Source of the DNA: Antedon mediterranea
Taxonomy: Eukaryota > Echinodermata > Crinoidea > Comatulida > Antedonidae
Length of the DNA: 64,000 bases
Reading direction: 5' to 3'
NCBI RefSeq assembly: GCF_964355755.1
Contig: NC_092675.1
Span: forward strand, 20,474,912-20,538,911
Below the pieces are notes generated by a model. That model searched no databases. It had not been told where the DNA came from and saw only the letters and a list, made by a program, of their open reading frames with translations. This document shows positions 26,601 through 37,654 of this stretch, one piece after another. The translations under genes and the position numbers were made by a program. The first letter of the stretch is position 1, and each line of letters begins with the position of its first letter.

Positions 26601-27938
26601 ATATATTTTTATATTACATCTAACAGTACCAACACTCACAGTAAGACATTTGCGATTCAAATTGCGATCAAAAGTGGTTAATACCTTAACAGTATTGTAC
26701 AGCATTGCAATACTATTTATGTTTATTCTCCAAGGAGGCCCATAAATCTAAATCTATACCTGTATGGTTAAACCAAATAATTTGGAATGTTCCATTCATC
26801 ACAAATCAATACATTTGTAAAAACGTATATTAAATGTAACAAAATAGTATTTTTTAAAGAAAATCGGCCTGTCTTCAACATTATGATGCTGTACTCGAAC
26901 TGTTCAACCGGTTTTCAGCTATTAAAAACAATTATCGTAGGAGGAGATAGAAAAATGCGAAGCCTCCTCGCATTTTTGTGGCGGGTATTTTTCAAGATGG
27001 ACATCCATTAGACAGTGTATACCACGATCGGAAAACACCCCTATTTGGGGCAAATCTTTGAACCTAAATTCGTTTTAATCGTCAATAACTAATTATCTAA
27101 CTTAATTTAATTAGTAAACAGGGTTACATCAGGTGGTTAAAATCAGTACCGAAAGTACGAACCAACTTTACATACCATCGAGTAAAAATTCTAAAAGTAA
27201 GGCGCGATTTACCGAATTTTGCCCTTACGTAAATTTATATATAGATATCTGCATTCATTTTTCAATTTACATACAGTTAACTTCCCAATACTGGATACCC
27301 TTGTTTTGGTCTAATATGTCTGGTTTTCTGGAAATCTGGTATTGTGAATTTTTTAATGTTAATGATCTTTTGGACCCCAAGAAAGGTCTACTTCTGGGAG
27401 AGTTTCTTGTTTTCAGAGAGTCCAGTATAGTTATTGGGAGAGTCAACGGTACTATAAACTTTAATATATCATAAACAAACATATACAGTATTATGGACAT
27501 AATACTCATTTACTGTATAATAATATTAATTTGGGTTATATTAATGTATTCCCATATAATAATTATGTTTATAACCTCAAGAGACTCACAAAAGCTGAGG
27601 CTTGCCATAAAATACATTACTGCAATTGAATTGTCATAACATGTTATATTACACATCCTTCAGTACTGTATTAATAAATATTTAATATCTGTACAATCTC
27701 TTACTGTACTCTAAAAATGAATAAATAAATATTAAAATGTCATCACCCTGTTCAGTATATCTTAAAGAACACAAAAATACAGGGATCAGGTATTTACAAT
27801 TGTCCACTGTACATTTGGTGGATTAATTGCTGAAAATACCTATAAAAGAATTAAATGTAAAAACATTTCTTATTTAAATCATGGCAGCATTCAAATTTAG
27901 TAAATATGATACAGACCCAATTTATACTTTCATTTCAG
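23624..27938. other. ABCD3 3' UTR and AT-rich intergenic sequence
   Basis: After the ABCD3 stop, an AATAAA at about 23824 is the first plausible polyadenylation signal; the true 3' end is unknown. The rest is AT-rich with no coding signal I trust. It includes a short hairpin of low-copy appearance at about 25700-25735 (GATGGCACGCTCGCTTCGCTC type) and the 262-bp tandem duplication at 26270-26788. One ATG with good context at 24514, ending at a GT at 24547, is in phase with the orphan exon at 27939, but the link is speculative. Confidence 0.5.
26270..26788. repeat. Direct tandem duplication, two units of about 262 bp
   Basis: The block from TTTGTATATTATATGTTTAT to ACCAAATAATTTGGAATGTT occurs twice head to tail (about 26270-26530 and 26531-26788). 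The copies differ at only a few positions, for example AAGAAATTTGCTATT versus AAGACATTTGCGATT. No coding content. Confidence 0.9.
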
Positions 27939-28101
27939 CTGGCATAGGGCTGGCTACCAGGTGGCAATCAATAAGTTTGAATACTTCACAAAGTTAGGCC
28001 GGCCCTGGGATGGACGCAGGCCTTTGGATAGACACAGAAGTGGACCACATTTCGAGGAAGTTCAGAAGCGGCCTAGGACACAAATGCAAATGGGGACTTA
28101 A
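27939..28101 (+). CDS. Orphan coding-like terminal exon, unrecognised protein
   Basis: After a good acceptor (ACTTTCATTTCAG) one frame runs 53 codons to TAA at 28099. It is GC-rich for this region, and codons and composition look coding: WHRAGYQVAINKFEYF, then TKLGRPWDGRRPLDR, then HRSGPHFEEVQKRP. The first base is the third base of a split codon. The other two frames are closed. I do not recognise the family and could not find its upstream exons with confidence. A possible first exon is 24514-24546 (MAMRDTQGED, ending AG before GT), which would give a protein of about 64 residues. Alternatives are a fragment of a gene whose 5' exons were lost, or an old retrocopy. Confidence 0.45.
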
Positions 28102-28455
28102 GTCTGATTGCCGACTAGAAAACTATCTAATAACTATAAAACTATCTATAAAATATTACTACACTTAATACTACTAATATTTACCCTGTTTTATTTGTTT
28201 AAAAACAAACACACTATAGCAAAATGACCAGCTATATGTGCCTGGTATTTTACAAATACAGTAACAATTAACGATACAGTACATGACAAAAATGGAAGCA
28301 AATGAAATGGGGTTAATTAGGGAAGGGGAAACTTATTAAAGAAAATAAATTAGACAAATAGATTAAAATAATTGTTTAAAAAGCACTCTTATAAAAAATA
28401 TATTGCATCCTTAAGTTGGCTTTTTACATAAAGTTTGGTTTTAAGCTTTGAAATT
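28102..28455. other. Convergent 3' flank between orphan exon and SLC25 carrier
   Basis: AT-rich, about 350 bp. TTTATT near 28192 is the reverse complement of an AATAAA signal and could end the carrier mRNA on the minus strand. Nothing else seen. Confidence 0.4.
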
Positions 28456-31400
28456 TCATTTTCGTAAACCCCACTCGGTTACCAGTCTCTGTGCATTCAT
28501 CATGACCACCATGCTGGTGCCATTTGATAAAAAGCTCCTGATAGTTCCAGGTCCAAGTCCTCGGTAGAGCGCAAAGAAACCTCCCCGTTCTCGTATCACC
28601 AGCTGCATTCTTTTCAATACAGGTAATTCTCTGAGAAAATGATATTTACAATGTTATAAATATATATTGTTAAACACACAGGACATTCTTTTCATTATGT
28701 TTGTAAAAGTACTCAGTGTAAGCGGCAATTTCTTAGTTTCCTATTGGCCAGTCATTACCTCAGTAGTGATGTGGTTTTTTACTACCACAACATAAGCAGA
28801 TATAAATACAGTAATTAAACAGTTTGAGTTTTTAATATAAATGAATTATGACAAATTTACGTGCAGTGGGATTTTATTGATGAGGGCAGTGGACGCAAAT
28901 CTAAAACATAATTTCCGTGGCCTTATTAAATTAATAATGATGAAATGAATTGAGTATATTGGATACAGTTTTGGTTCAAATACTTCTATACTCACTTTCC
29001 ATAATTTCCTTGTACCTGATTCTTCATATATTCTAAAGGCCAAACAAGCCACCAAGCAAACGTTTACAATATTAAGGAAAAAAACTATATAATGATTTAA
29101 GTAGAAAAACCAGCAACATAGTACACAGTCCAACGACGAGAAAAAGCCGCCCCAATCAAGGTTCGATTCGAACCCGGAATCTTCAAAACCTGATTGAACA
29201 GTGATTTTATAACACCCTTGGTGAGATATAGTGGAGCATCACTAGTAATTGATATGCACACACAACAGAGATGAAATTAATATGCACTCATCTTGTAGTA
29301 CAGTCAGGGGGAAAATGGCAAAAGGTTTCCTACTTTCTAGGATTTTTTATCAGATAATCTATTATTATATATTATTATTATATATTATTATATATTATTA
29401 TTATATATTGTTTTGACAACTCTTATAACATGACAACAGTGCTGATTTTGCTATTTTTTTAAAACTGCGTAGGCCTATATTAATTTACAATTATTGATTT
29501 ATAATATTACATTAATATATAATAATTTATATAAAGTTATAAAAGGATATGTTGCAGCACATCCAGAAGCCAGGAATGGTCCAAGAATAGGACGTTTAAA
29601 AAGATCATTAAAATGCCTTCGTCCAGTGTCAATTAGTATAAAATATGTACACATTAAACCCATAGTGCGACACCACATAACACCAAAGCCCTATAAAGAG
29701 ATTAAATCAAATCTTGCAAAATGTTCACGTCACACAATGCTTCCTGTTGTGACTGTGTATCCAAAACAATACGTCATGGTTGATCAGTTCGGATTCTTTT
29801 CGTACAACAGATTTCCTGTTTTGTAATTGTAAATCAGTGCACATAGCACAATACATATTTTGAGGACTGGTTTTATCAGGTACACTTGTCCACACTCCAA
29901 CATCCACCCCCACACCCCAACTCAAGGGCTAGAGTGTCTACACAACAAATCGTTTAGGTGGGGATATATATTGTATTTTAATATCGTCCACCTTCAAAAC
30001 ACACATTAATTCTTATTGGAAATATGTCATCAGAATACATAAAGTAATTTCAATTTACTGAATAAAAAATAGTGACTTTTGTTTTGATTTACTTACCTTG
30101 TAAAGACCCCTAAACTCCCATGTCTGTTGTGTTTGTCGTCGAACCTGTTGACAAATTGATAAATTATTTCATAAATCTATGAATGCTTGTTGAATAATAA
30201 TTATTTAAATTTAAATCGATTTAGAATATATGTTGCTGTACTAACCTTTGCTAATTCTAATGGTGTCTCTATTATTGCGCGTGCAGTTGAACCACAGGCC
30301 CCAGCGATACAAACTCGGCTAGAAACACCAAAAACTTAAACAGTTAAAATTTGATTTGGTTTGTGTGGTGAACAGACTCAACACTTTGTAGACTAGAGGC
30401 AGTTCAATTACCTATTTTCTTAATTTCTTTAAAAAACTTATTTCTACTTACACTTGGAGGCCTGCAGTAAGAGGAATTTCAGTTTTGGCCCATGGTGTAT
30501 CTAAATATGTGTACCTATCAAAAGCAAGAATTTTAACATTAATATTATTATCTTATCTTGCCAACAAAAAATGTAACCTCTATGATAATAAATAAATAAT
30601 ACTATTTGACCAAGAAAAGAACCAACAAATGTCACTATTTTCAGTAATGCCAAACATTAAAAACATTATGTAAAAAATAATATGATTTGCAATGAGTACA
30701 TGGAATAAAAGTTAATTTAAAACAGTAGGTGTGTTATTCAATTTCTTTTTTTTCTTGGAAATATCCATATTAATAAACTTATAAACCGAAAAAGAAAAAT
30801 CGTTATATAAAACAATAATGAAAGTTTTGCATTCAGTGAATAAAGAAAATATTTCCATTCTATGAAATATTGCTCTGACTCATTACTTAGAGAAATTAAT
30901 CTTTTAACTCTTAAAGCTCAGATACATCCATAAATTTTAAACATAACATCTGGTTAATTGTACATAAATCAAATATTTGTAATAGAAATCAAGACGAAAA
31001 AAACATGTATTTCCCTTAAAATGGTCAAATACAAAATTTGGCAAAATTCTGCTATAAAAACCAGCAAGACTTTTTTTCAGTAGTTAGGTAGTTTAACCTA
31101 ATGTAATAACATGTCTGGTGACATAGAAGGTGAAAAAAGATAGTGGATATATGGTGGATAATTTTTGCTGTAGCATGAAATAAAACACTGGAGTTGAATA
31201 AAAATACTAGAAACGTAAAATTCAAGTTATATTACCCATATTTACACAGACATGATAAAATCTTTTACGACACCATTTATTTTGCATAATTTTTTATAAT
31301 GCCTCTCTATTTACAACAATTGTGTACAAAAGAATAGATATTTTATTGTGTAGTTTAAGTTTAAAGCCCCATTCCCTACGTTTTTTAGATCTAATTTAAG

Positions 31401-33101
31401 ATCACAAACTATATTTAATGTAAAAATAATACTATATGGTCCTATTGCGATAACTTTTTTCGTCTTTAAACGGTTAAAAATGTGAAAAATAAGTCGATTT
31501 TAATCATTATAGCGGCCCGCTATAAATCCCAAAATGCATTGCGCGCGGATTGATATTTTTGTTTTTCACCTGTAATTCGCCCACTTTTCGATCGATCGTG
31601 AGGCCAAAACAAATGGAAGACTCCTAACTTTTCAGCGAAAATATCGGGTTTTCCCCAATTTGTATCAACGGAGTCTGGCAAAAATAGAAAGACAATTAAT
31701 GCAGCAACTATACAACGTCAGGCTAGGTATATAGCTAGCGTACGATGTTCGTACGTTACCGATGTTTACCAGCTAGGCCTAAAAAACTAAGCCTAGCCAG
31801 GCTAGGCCTAAGACCGTCCACGAGAGGTCGATCGCCGCGAGCTACTTAGGTAGTGCATTGTTTCTCACTTTTTATCATAATTTACCATAAAACGTACATT
31901 TAAGACAAGGAATGACATGGTTTAATGTTTTTAAAGTGATATATATGTATTATTTTCCAAAAAACGTCCAAAATTGCAGGGAAGGGGTCTTTAAATGATT
32001 TAATTTACTACTTGGATTTAAACAAATCTTACACTGCTTCAAAGACAGCAAACTGCGTCGATCTGTAGATTCCTGAGCCCCAAAGTGGTGGTATTGCACC
32101 CCTGAAAAAAAAAAGAATGTTTAAATTTATTTTTAAAAAAATATTTTGTTTTCAATAAAAAAACAACAAATTGTATGGGTGAGTAGATGAACAAATCTAA
32201 AACCTCAAGAGTTATTAAATTATTGCTTTGTAGAAATGCGCTGCTTCATGGTGATCATTTTATGAAATTCTTCAACATGACCAAGAAAAAGGTCAACTTA
32301 CTTTTTTTTATGCACAATGCATTGCAAGCATGTAGCTAGGATTTTTAAAGGGGGTTTTCATTTTTTTCACAAGATGGGAAAAAATCATCATGAGGTAGTT
32401 TGTTTGGCAAATTTATCATACTTCCACTTCAGGAAAAGGGGGTTTCGTCGTTTGTTCGAACCCACAAACCATCTGGCTACATGCTTGCACTGAAGCTTTT
32501 AGGTAATGGCACTCTGAAAACAGTTATTAATTTGGACATTCACAGTTACACTAATACTACCTATATAAACCAATGAATCCCTGATTACGGATGGTTTTAG
32601 TGAATGTCTTGTACATGCCTCCACTTTCAAATCCAGTCTGAGCTTGCATCTTGGTCTTGACCGTGTCAAAGGGATGACCAACACACACGCTTGTAAGACC
32701 ATATAGCACTCCAACTGTAACATAATATATTAACCGATAATTAACTAATAAAAGCTGTGAAAACGATGTTTAACTGATTCCGCTTGTGAGAAAAAAAAAA
32801 TTCAAATCAGATAATTATCAAATATTAAATAAATAGATAATTTTAAACTTTGACCTGAAGTACAAATTGTTGTGCTGTGTGGTGGGCACTTTAGTTGTTC
32901 GGTGATGACTGATCTGATCTGATTGGTTAAAAAATCAACTGATAATTTTTGTATGCCTGCGGAAACACGGCCATAGTCACAATTTTTCCTTTTTTCATGT
33001 CTTTAATTCTTTATTTAAATTACCACACAGATAGAGAAGTCTGTGGAAAGTAACGTTATTGCAAAATTATTGGTGTCAATTCATTACCACCACCAATAAA
33101 C
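28456..33101 (-). CDS. SLC25-family mitochondrial carrier (first exon not found)
   Basis: Inner-membrane metabolite carrier; substrate unassigned. Exons 5' to 3': 33088-33101 (14-nt microexon), 32561-32714, 32033-32101, 30452-30514, 30246-30318, 30097-30144, 29551-29690, 28996-29061, 28456-28630. Phases agree at every junction. All three carrier repeats show the PxD/ExxK core: HPFDTVKTKMQ, TPLELAKVRRQ and WPLEYMKNQVQ, each with the following GLYR/GLYK/ALYR motif. FIGGVGVLYG precedes repeat 1. About 267 codons are visible; families are usually near 300, so only some 10-30 N-terminal residues are missing. The microexon needs a preceding exon ending with two bases of a codon. A GTAAG donor at 33147 fits, but its exon has an in-frame stop and no ATG. 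The 29551/29061 junction is an AT-AC intron. No match to a specific human SLC25 member is claimed. Confidence 0.85.
29062..29550 (-). other. U12-type AT-AC intron in the SLC25 gene
   Basis: On the minus strand the intron begins ATATCCTTTT, the exact minor-spliceosome donor consensus. It ends TTCCTTAATATTGTAAAC, with a U12 branch-site match (TTCCTTAAT) about ten bases from the terminal AC. No usable GT-AG pair joins the flanking exons. With AT-AC the codon ACG is rebuilt and the protein reads GCAAT-FAWWLVWP, as expected between carrier repeats. The intron hosts a SINE relic at about 29128-29300. Confidence 0.88.
29128..29300 (-). mobile_element. tRNA-related SINE (family A), diverged copy inside the AT-AC intron
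   Basis: Contains GAGAAAAAGCCGCCCCAATC, the B-box complement GTTCGATTCGAACC, AGCATCACTAGT and GAGATGAAATTAATATGCAC, all in the same order as the copy at 41440-41680. Confidence 0.6.
30911..31098. repeat. Interspersed repeat, copy 2 (pairs with 3023-3240)
   Basis: Begins TTAAAGCTCAGATACATCC and shares CATCTGGTTAATTGTACATA and ATTTGTAATAGAAATCAAGA with the DMGDH-intron copy. It lies in a carrier intron. Confidence 0.6.
31361..31994. mobile_element. TTAA-ended inverted-repeat element in carrier intron
   Basis: TTAAAGCCCCATTCCCTACG at 31361 is imperfectly inverted at the right end (GCAGGGAAGGGGTCTTTAA at 31976-31994), with ACGTTTTTT / AAAAAACGT extending the match inward. About 634 bp with no reading frame. 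The interior contains a GC-rich AGGCCTA-rich patch. Confidence 0.65.
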
Positions 33102-36100
33102 CTGTAAATAACAAGATTTGTTTAGTAGACATAGATAATGAACTTACCGGTATATATAAAGTCTGGGACCACTTAGCCTAGGCCACACAGTACACCACAC
33201 TCACATGCCCGCTGTAGGCGCGAGTAAAGTACCACCGGTATGCGGCCAGCTGGGGCCTAGCCTAGACTGTACTAAGCTAGATGATGATGGGAACAATTCA
33301 AAATGTAACATATTAAATAAGAAGTGTTACCTCCTAAGCCTATGGCTCCTTCCTTTAACCAATGTGTTCTTTCTTCATTATGTGTCATATTGCCAGGTGT
33401 ACTGTACTGGCTTTATTTTATAATTTCTGATGCTAAAAAACTTTTGTTAATTTGGTTACTACTGGGTCGCACATGTGGTATTAAATGATGCGTTAGTGCG
33501 AAATTTTACATTAGGCCGCTAAAAAGTGACTCACGATCGAACGTTTGTGATTGGTTGATTGTTTTAACACATAAATATTAAAACATAAATATTTAAAAAT
33601 ATTTATGTATTCAAGATTTAGATTGATTTGTTGGTTGTGTATGATGATGAATCATATTAATATGATTGGCAATTTTACCTGATCAATCGTTATTGTAAAA
33701 AATGTATTTGATCGGTTTGTAGCCTATAATTTATTAACCCCATAAAATTGTTCAGCGATAAATAATTCGACCTGATTTTGAAGCATGATCATAAAAACAG
33801 GACAGTTGACTTAATGAGACCATATTTATTTTCAATATTCTTTATTATACATATCATATTACAACAAATCGAGCACTTGCACTATAGAATTAATATATAA
33901 TATGTAGATTCAAACGTGTAATCCTAACATGCCAGGAGGAACAATAACATTAGTGATTGTAATGATAGTTAATAATCATGCGGTATACTCAATTTCCATA
34001 TTAATGCGCTAATCAAACCAAGTCAAGCCAAATTGCCTGCTATAATGTCATGAAATTTAAGACTTTACTAAATATAAGAGAGGTCATCTGTTAATAGGCA
34101 TACGCTTGTTACTTATTTCATATACAATATCATTTTCTTTGAATGGATGTCATCATCCTTAATTATATGTTATGAATGAATATAATATTAATAATGTAAT
34201 AAATGAGAAGGCTATACCGTTGGAATAAACGTTCAGGAGGGTTTTAGGGGAGACGTTTATTCGAAGGTGGGCGTTTAAAATGTAAATGACACAATTTCCT
34301 AATTCAAGTGTTATTGTATATTGTATATGAATGGGAAGAAGTGTAGGAAAGAGAGTTTATTTACGATGTTAATACATTTCGGGGTAGGGTACGTGTGTTT
34401 AAATAAATACATTACTTTACTCATTATTCAACATGGTTTTTAGGCAGAATTCTTGGAACGTTTCTTGTAGGGATAGCGTTTGATGTATGACGTAGACTGT
34501 AGACAGTAAACATATAGGCCTATTAGCACGCTGTCAGCTCCCACCAGCTGTTACTGACTGGAGGACAAGTAGGCTACCGAAGATTTATTTTTTAGGTTAT
34601 TGGAACATGACAAATTTACGTTGAAGGGGAATGGCCTAAAGAAGAATGGCGTAAAGAAGAATGACATGAATAGTTCATGTTATTCCACGTTCATCTATCT
34701 TTATTGATGTTTTTTTCTTTAATTCTTTCATTCGTTTCTTTGTAGTTCGTTTAATCGTTTATTTTCTTTATACTTTTATTACTCAAGTAGTAGTAAATCT
34801 GCGGATAGTTGGCAGATTTTTAAATTATGAAATATATGGAATATGGTTTGTTGTATCTTTTTAGTTCGTTTAATCGTTTATTTTCTTTATACTTTTATTA
34901 CTCAAGTAGTAGTAAATCTGCGGATAGTTGACAGATTTTTAAATTATGAAATATATGGAATATGGTTTGTTGTATCTTTTTAGTTCGTTTAATCGTTCAT
35001 TTTCTTTATACTTTTATTACTCAAATAGTAGTAAATCTGCGTATACGTGAAAGATTTTTAAATTATGAAATATGGAATGATTTGTTGTATATTAATCATA
35101 TGGCGCCACAATAGTTTATTATGCAATAATTAAGATCGTAAAATTATAACACTGATTCAATTCAACATCATCAGGTCTAGTTTTTTTTTTTCGTGTCGAA
35201 AAGGCTAGAGCGGAACACAAACTCACTTTTCTAAAAAGGTCGCCTTCCCATGAGATATTCATTTGTTTAATGTCCCTCTGGAATTATTCAGTCAACAAAC
35301 TGGAACTCATGAAACAAATAATCTTGTAGTGTCAAGTGCTCGATTTCTTCCAAATTACAATATTTATTATGTAATTGCTAAGACTAAAATAAATTTTACC
35401 ATCATTCAAGTTTATTTTATTGACGTCATCGTGGTTAAACATTAAAAATGCAACGTCACGTAGATTTCTCCGGTGACGTAACGTTATGTAAACCCAGTTT
35501 TAGTTCACGCTCAGGTCATGGATAAAACTCGAATTCCGTGAACGTATTTCATTTTTTTTTCTTTTGGTCTGGTGCGTCCGGGAGTTATTTGTGTCAGGCC
35601 CACTCGTAAGAAATTACAATCAATAAATTGAATCAGTTTAAAAATTAGAAGTACATGATCGTAATAAATATACAGTGACTGAACGTCAAAGAAGCCGACT
35701 TGTTTAATGCATAACGGGCCAAATTTCATTATAATCTCCACTCTTTCATCAATTGTGATAGAGTTGTGTTACCTTCAATCAGTCCACCATTTGCTCGAGG
35801 AAATAAGTTCATCTTTCAAGTTATTGGTTAGGAATTTTTTTCTCTTCATGGAAATACGAATCACTAGCATACCAAACACAAGCTCGTCAACAACACAGTT
35901 GCTGTGTTACTGCTGTCAAACTCCTATATCCGAAGGCAGCAACAGTAAGAAATAAACGTAAGTTATACTTACTTGTTATCGTTTATGTAACATATTAGTT
36001 TTAAAATCATATCATGGTGTGTTTAATCATGTTGTATTTTTTTAGGGTCCCTATGATCAGCTTCGGCTGGATGGACCACCCTCGTAAAATATTGAAATAA

Positions 36101-37654
36101 AATTAATAAAGAAATAAATGTTATTATCAACGTAGCAATACAGTGAAGTACAAACAAATGAATCAGTTTGTAAACTGTACCTTTCATTTAATTTTAACTC
36201 GATAATTTGGAGAAAATGAAATGAAATTATAAATAAGACTTTATACAAATATTGAATACTGACTTTGTTTACATAGGCATATTCACTTTGAACTTGGAGA
36301 TGAAACGTTAGGCCTAAATGCGCGCCACAATGTATAATTAGCCTTAGCTAACAGCATTTCGTAGATAGAAAGGTATCAGCTTTTTACATTGTTCAGAATG
36401 TTCAAAATTATTGTCATCAAATGATGATTGTAAATACATGATAGATTTTATATTATATAAATAGGATAAACTATTTTTTTTAATTAAAAAAATAAATATG
36501 ATTAACTATATGAAAACAATAATTGATAAATAAAGTTGAACTTCAAACTCCGAGAATGAATGTTCTATTATACCGGCCTCATTCTCACTTCTAAATCTAC
36601 TTTTGACGAAACAAAGATGGAACAAGATCATTATTTATTTAATCTAACCTCCGTGCTCTCTTCCGATTACCACACAACCGAGACAGAACACCAATCCATA
36701 ATCAAATCAACCCCCTTATTCTTACCTCCCGCTTATGTCATCGTAAAAACAAATGTATAGTTTATATTAGGTTTTGTAAAACCAAAATATTACACCAATT
36801 AAATAATACTAATAAAAATAATTGAAAAAACATAATAAAAGTGATCTTTAATTGATGACGTTATCCTTACATTTAAGCGTACAGTATACAATAGTTACAG
36901 TGTATTATATTTTAAATTAACATAATATAATTTTGTTACGACTATTATAAAGTGCTAAGTAAGATGCTTTTTATCCATAAAATGGAGATTTTCCATAACT
37001 AGTAGGCTAATGGGAACGAGTACGTTTTATCATGCATAATGATTCAAACGTCTTTTCCACTAATGGGTTCTGCTATACCCGTCACAGTTATTGCGATTGT
37101 ATTTATGTTAAGAATAATAAGAAGTAGATGATTTGCAGGATTGAAAATGACAACAATTTAATGTAGTCACGTCTACTCTGAAATTAAATTAAGTTCACAA
37201 AGTGTTTGCAGAATTGTAATAGACAATACTCACATCTAATAAAATACAATTTAGTTAAAGTCAGGAATATATTAAAATATATGTAGATTGTACAATAATG
37301 CATTGATACGTTTTACAAGATGTAAAAACAAAAATGTGAAACACAGAGGAATAAAGCTATGAAGGACCATTTTTGTTAACTTACTGGCCTGATAAAGTAG
37401 CCAAAGTTTCTAAATAATATAAATATATAAATGAGCACAGTTTAAATTGTGTTTATGGGATTCTTTTGCTCTCTGATGTTATTTTTTTCATTCGGCAATA
37501 TTATTTGATAATTTATGTGTGTATTCAGCCTGAATATTTAGTTATGGATTTCAGTTCATTCAATCATCAATAATTCATCCACCAAGCACATTTTGTTTCT
37601 AATTTAAAAGATTATTGAACTATGTTTAAATATGAGATAATGTAGTTTAATTTT
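33102..37654. other. Gene-poor AT-rich region between carrier and minisatellite
   Basis: Expected to include the first exon and promoter of the SLC25 carrier, which I could not place. A GTAAG donor on the minus strand at 33147 is a candidate. Otherwise it holds a threefold 119-bp repeat (34743-35090), a SINE-tail piece near 36043 and AT-rich sequence. Reading frames of 60-82 codons here look random. Confidence 0.4.
34743..35090. repeat. Tandem repeat, three units of 119 bp
   Basis: Units begin at GTTCGTTTAATCGTT at 34745, 34864 and 34983 and end in ATATGGTTTGTTGTATCTTT. The first two are nearly identical; the third is more diverged. Confidence 0.9.

Noticed and set aside
27133-27474. 113-codon plus-strand frame
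   Set aside because: AT-rich codons, no recognisable motif and no consistent splice link to the exon at 27939. Probably chance.
28846-29133. 95-codon minus-strand frame
   Set aside because: It is in the wrong frame relative to the true carrier exon 28996-29061 and runs into intron sequence at both sides.
29494-29826. 110-codon plus-strand frame with coding-like composition
   Set aside because: It is the antisense of a real carrier exon (29551-29690, minus strand), which explains the composition.
33148-33240. First coding exon of the SLC25 carrier ending at a GTAAG donor
   Set aside because: In the required phase it has an upstream TGA and no ATG. It could only be non-coding or a false donor.
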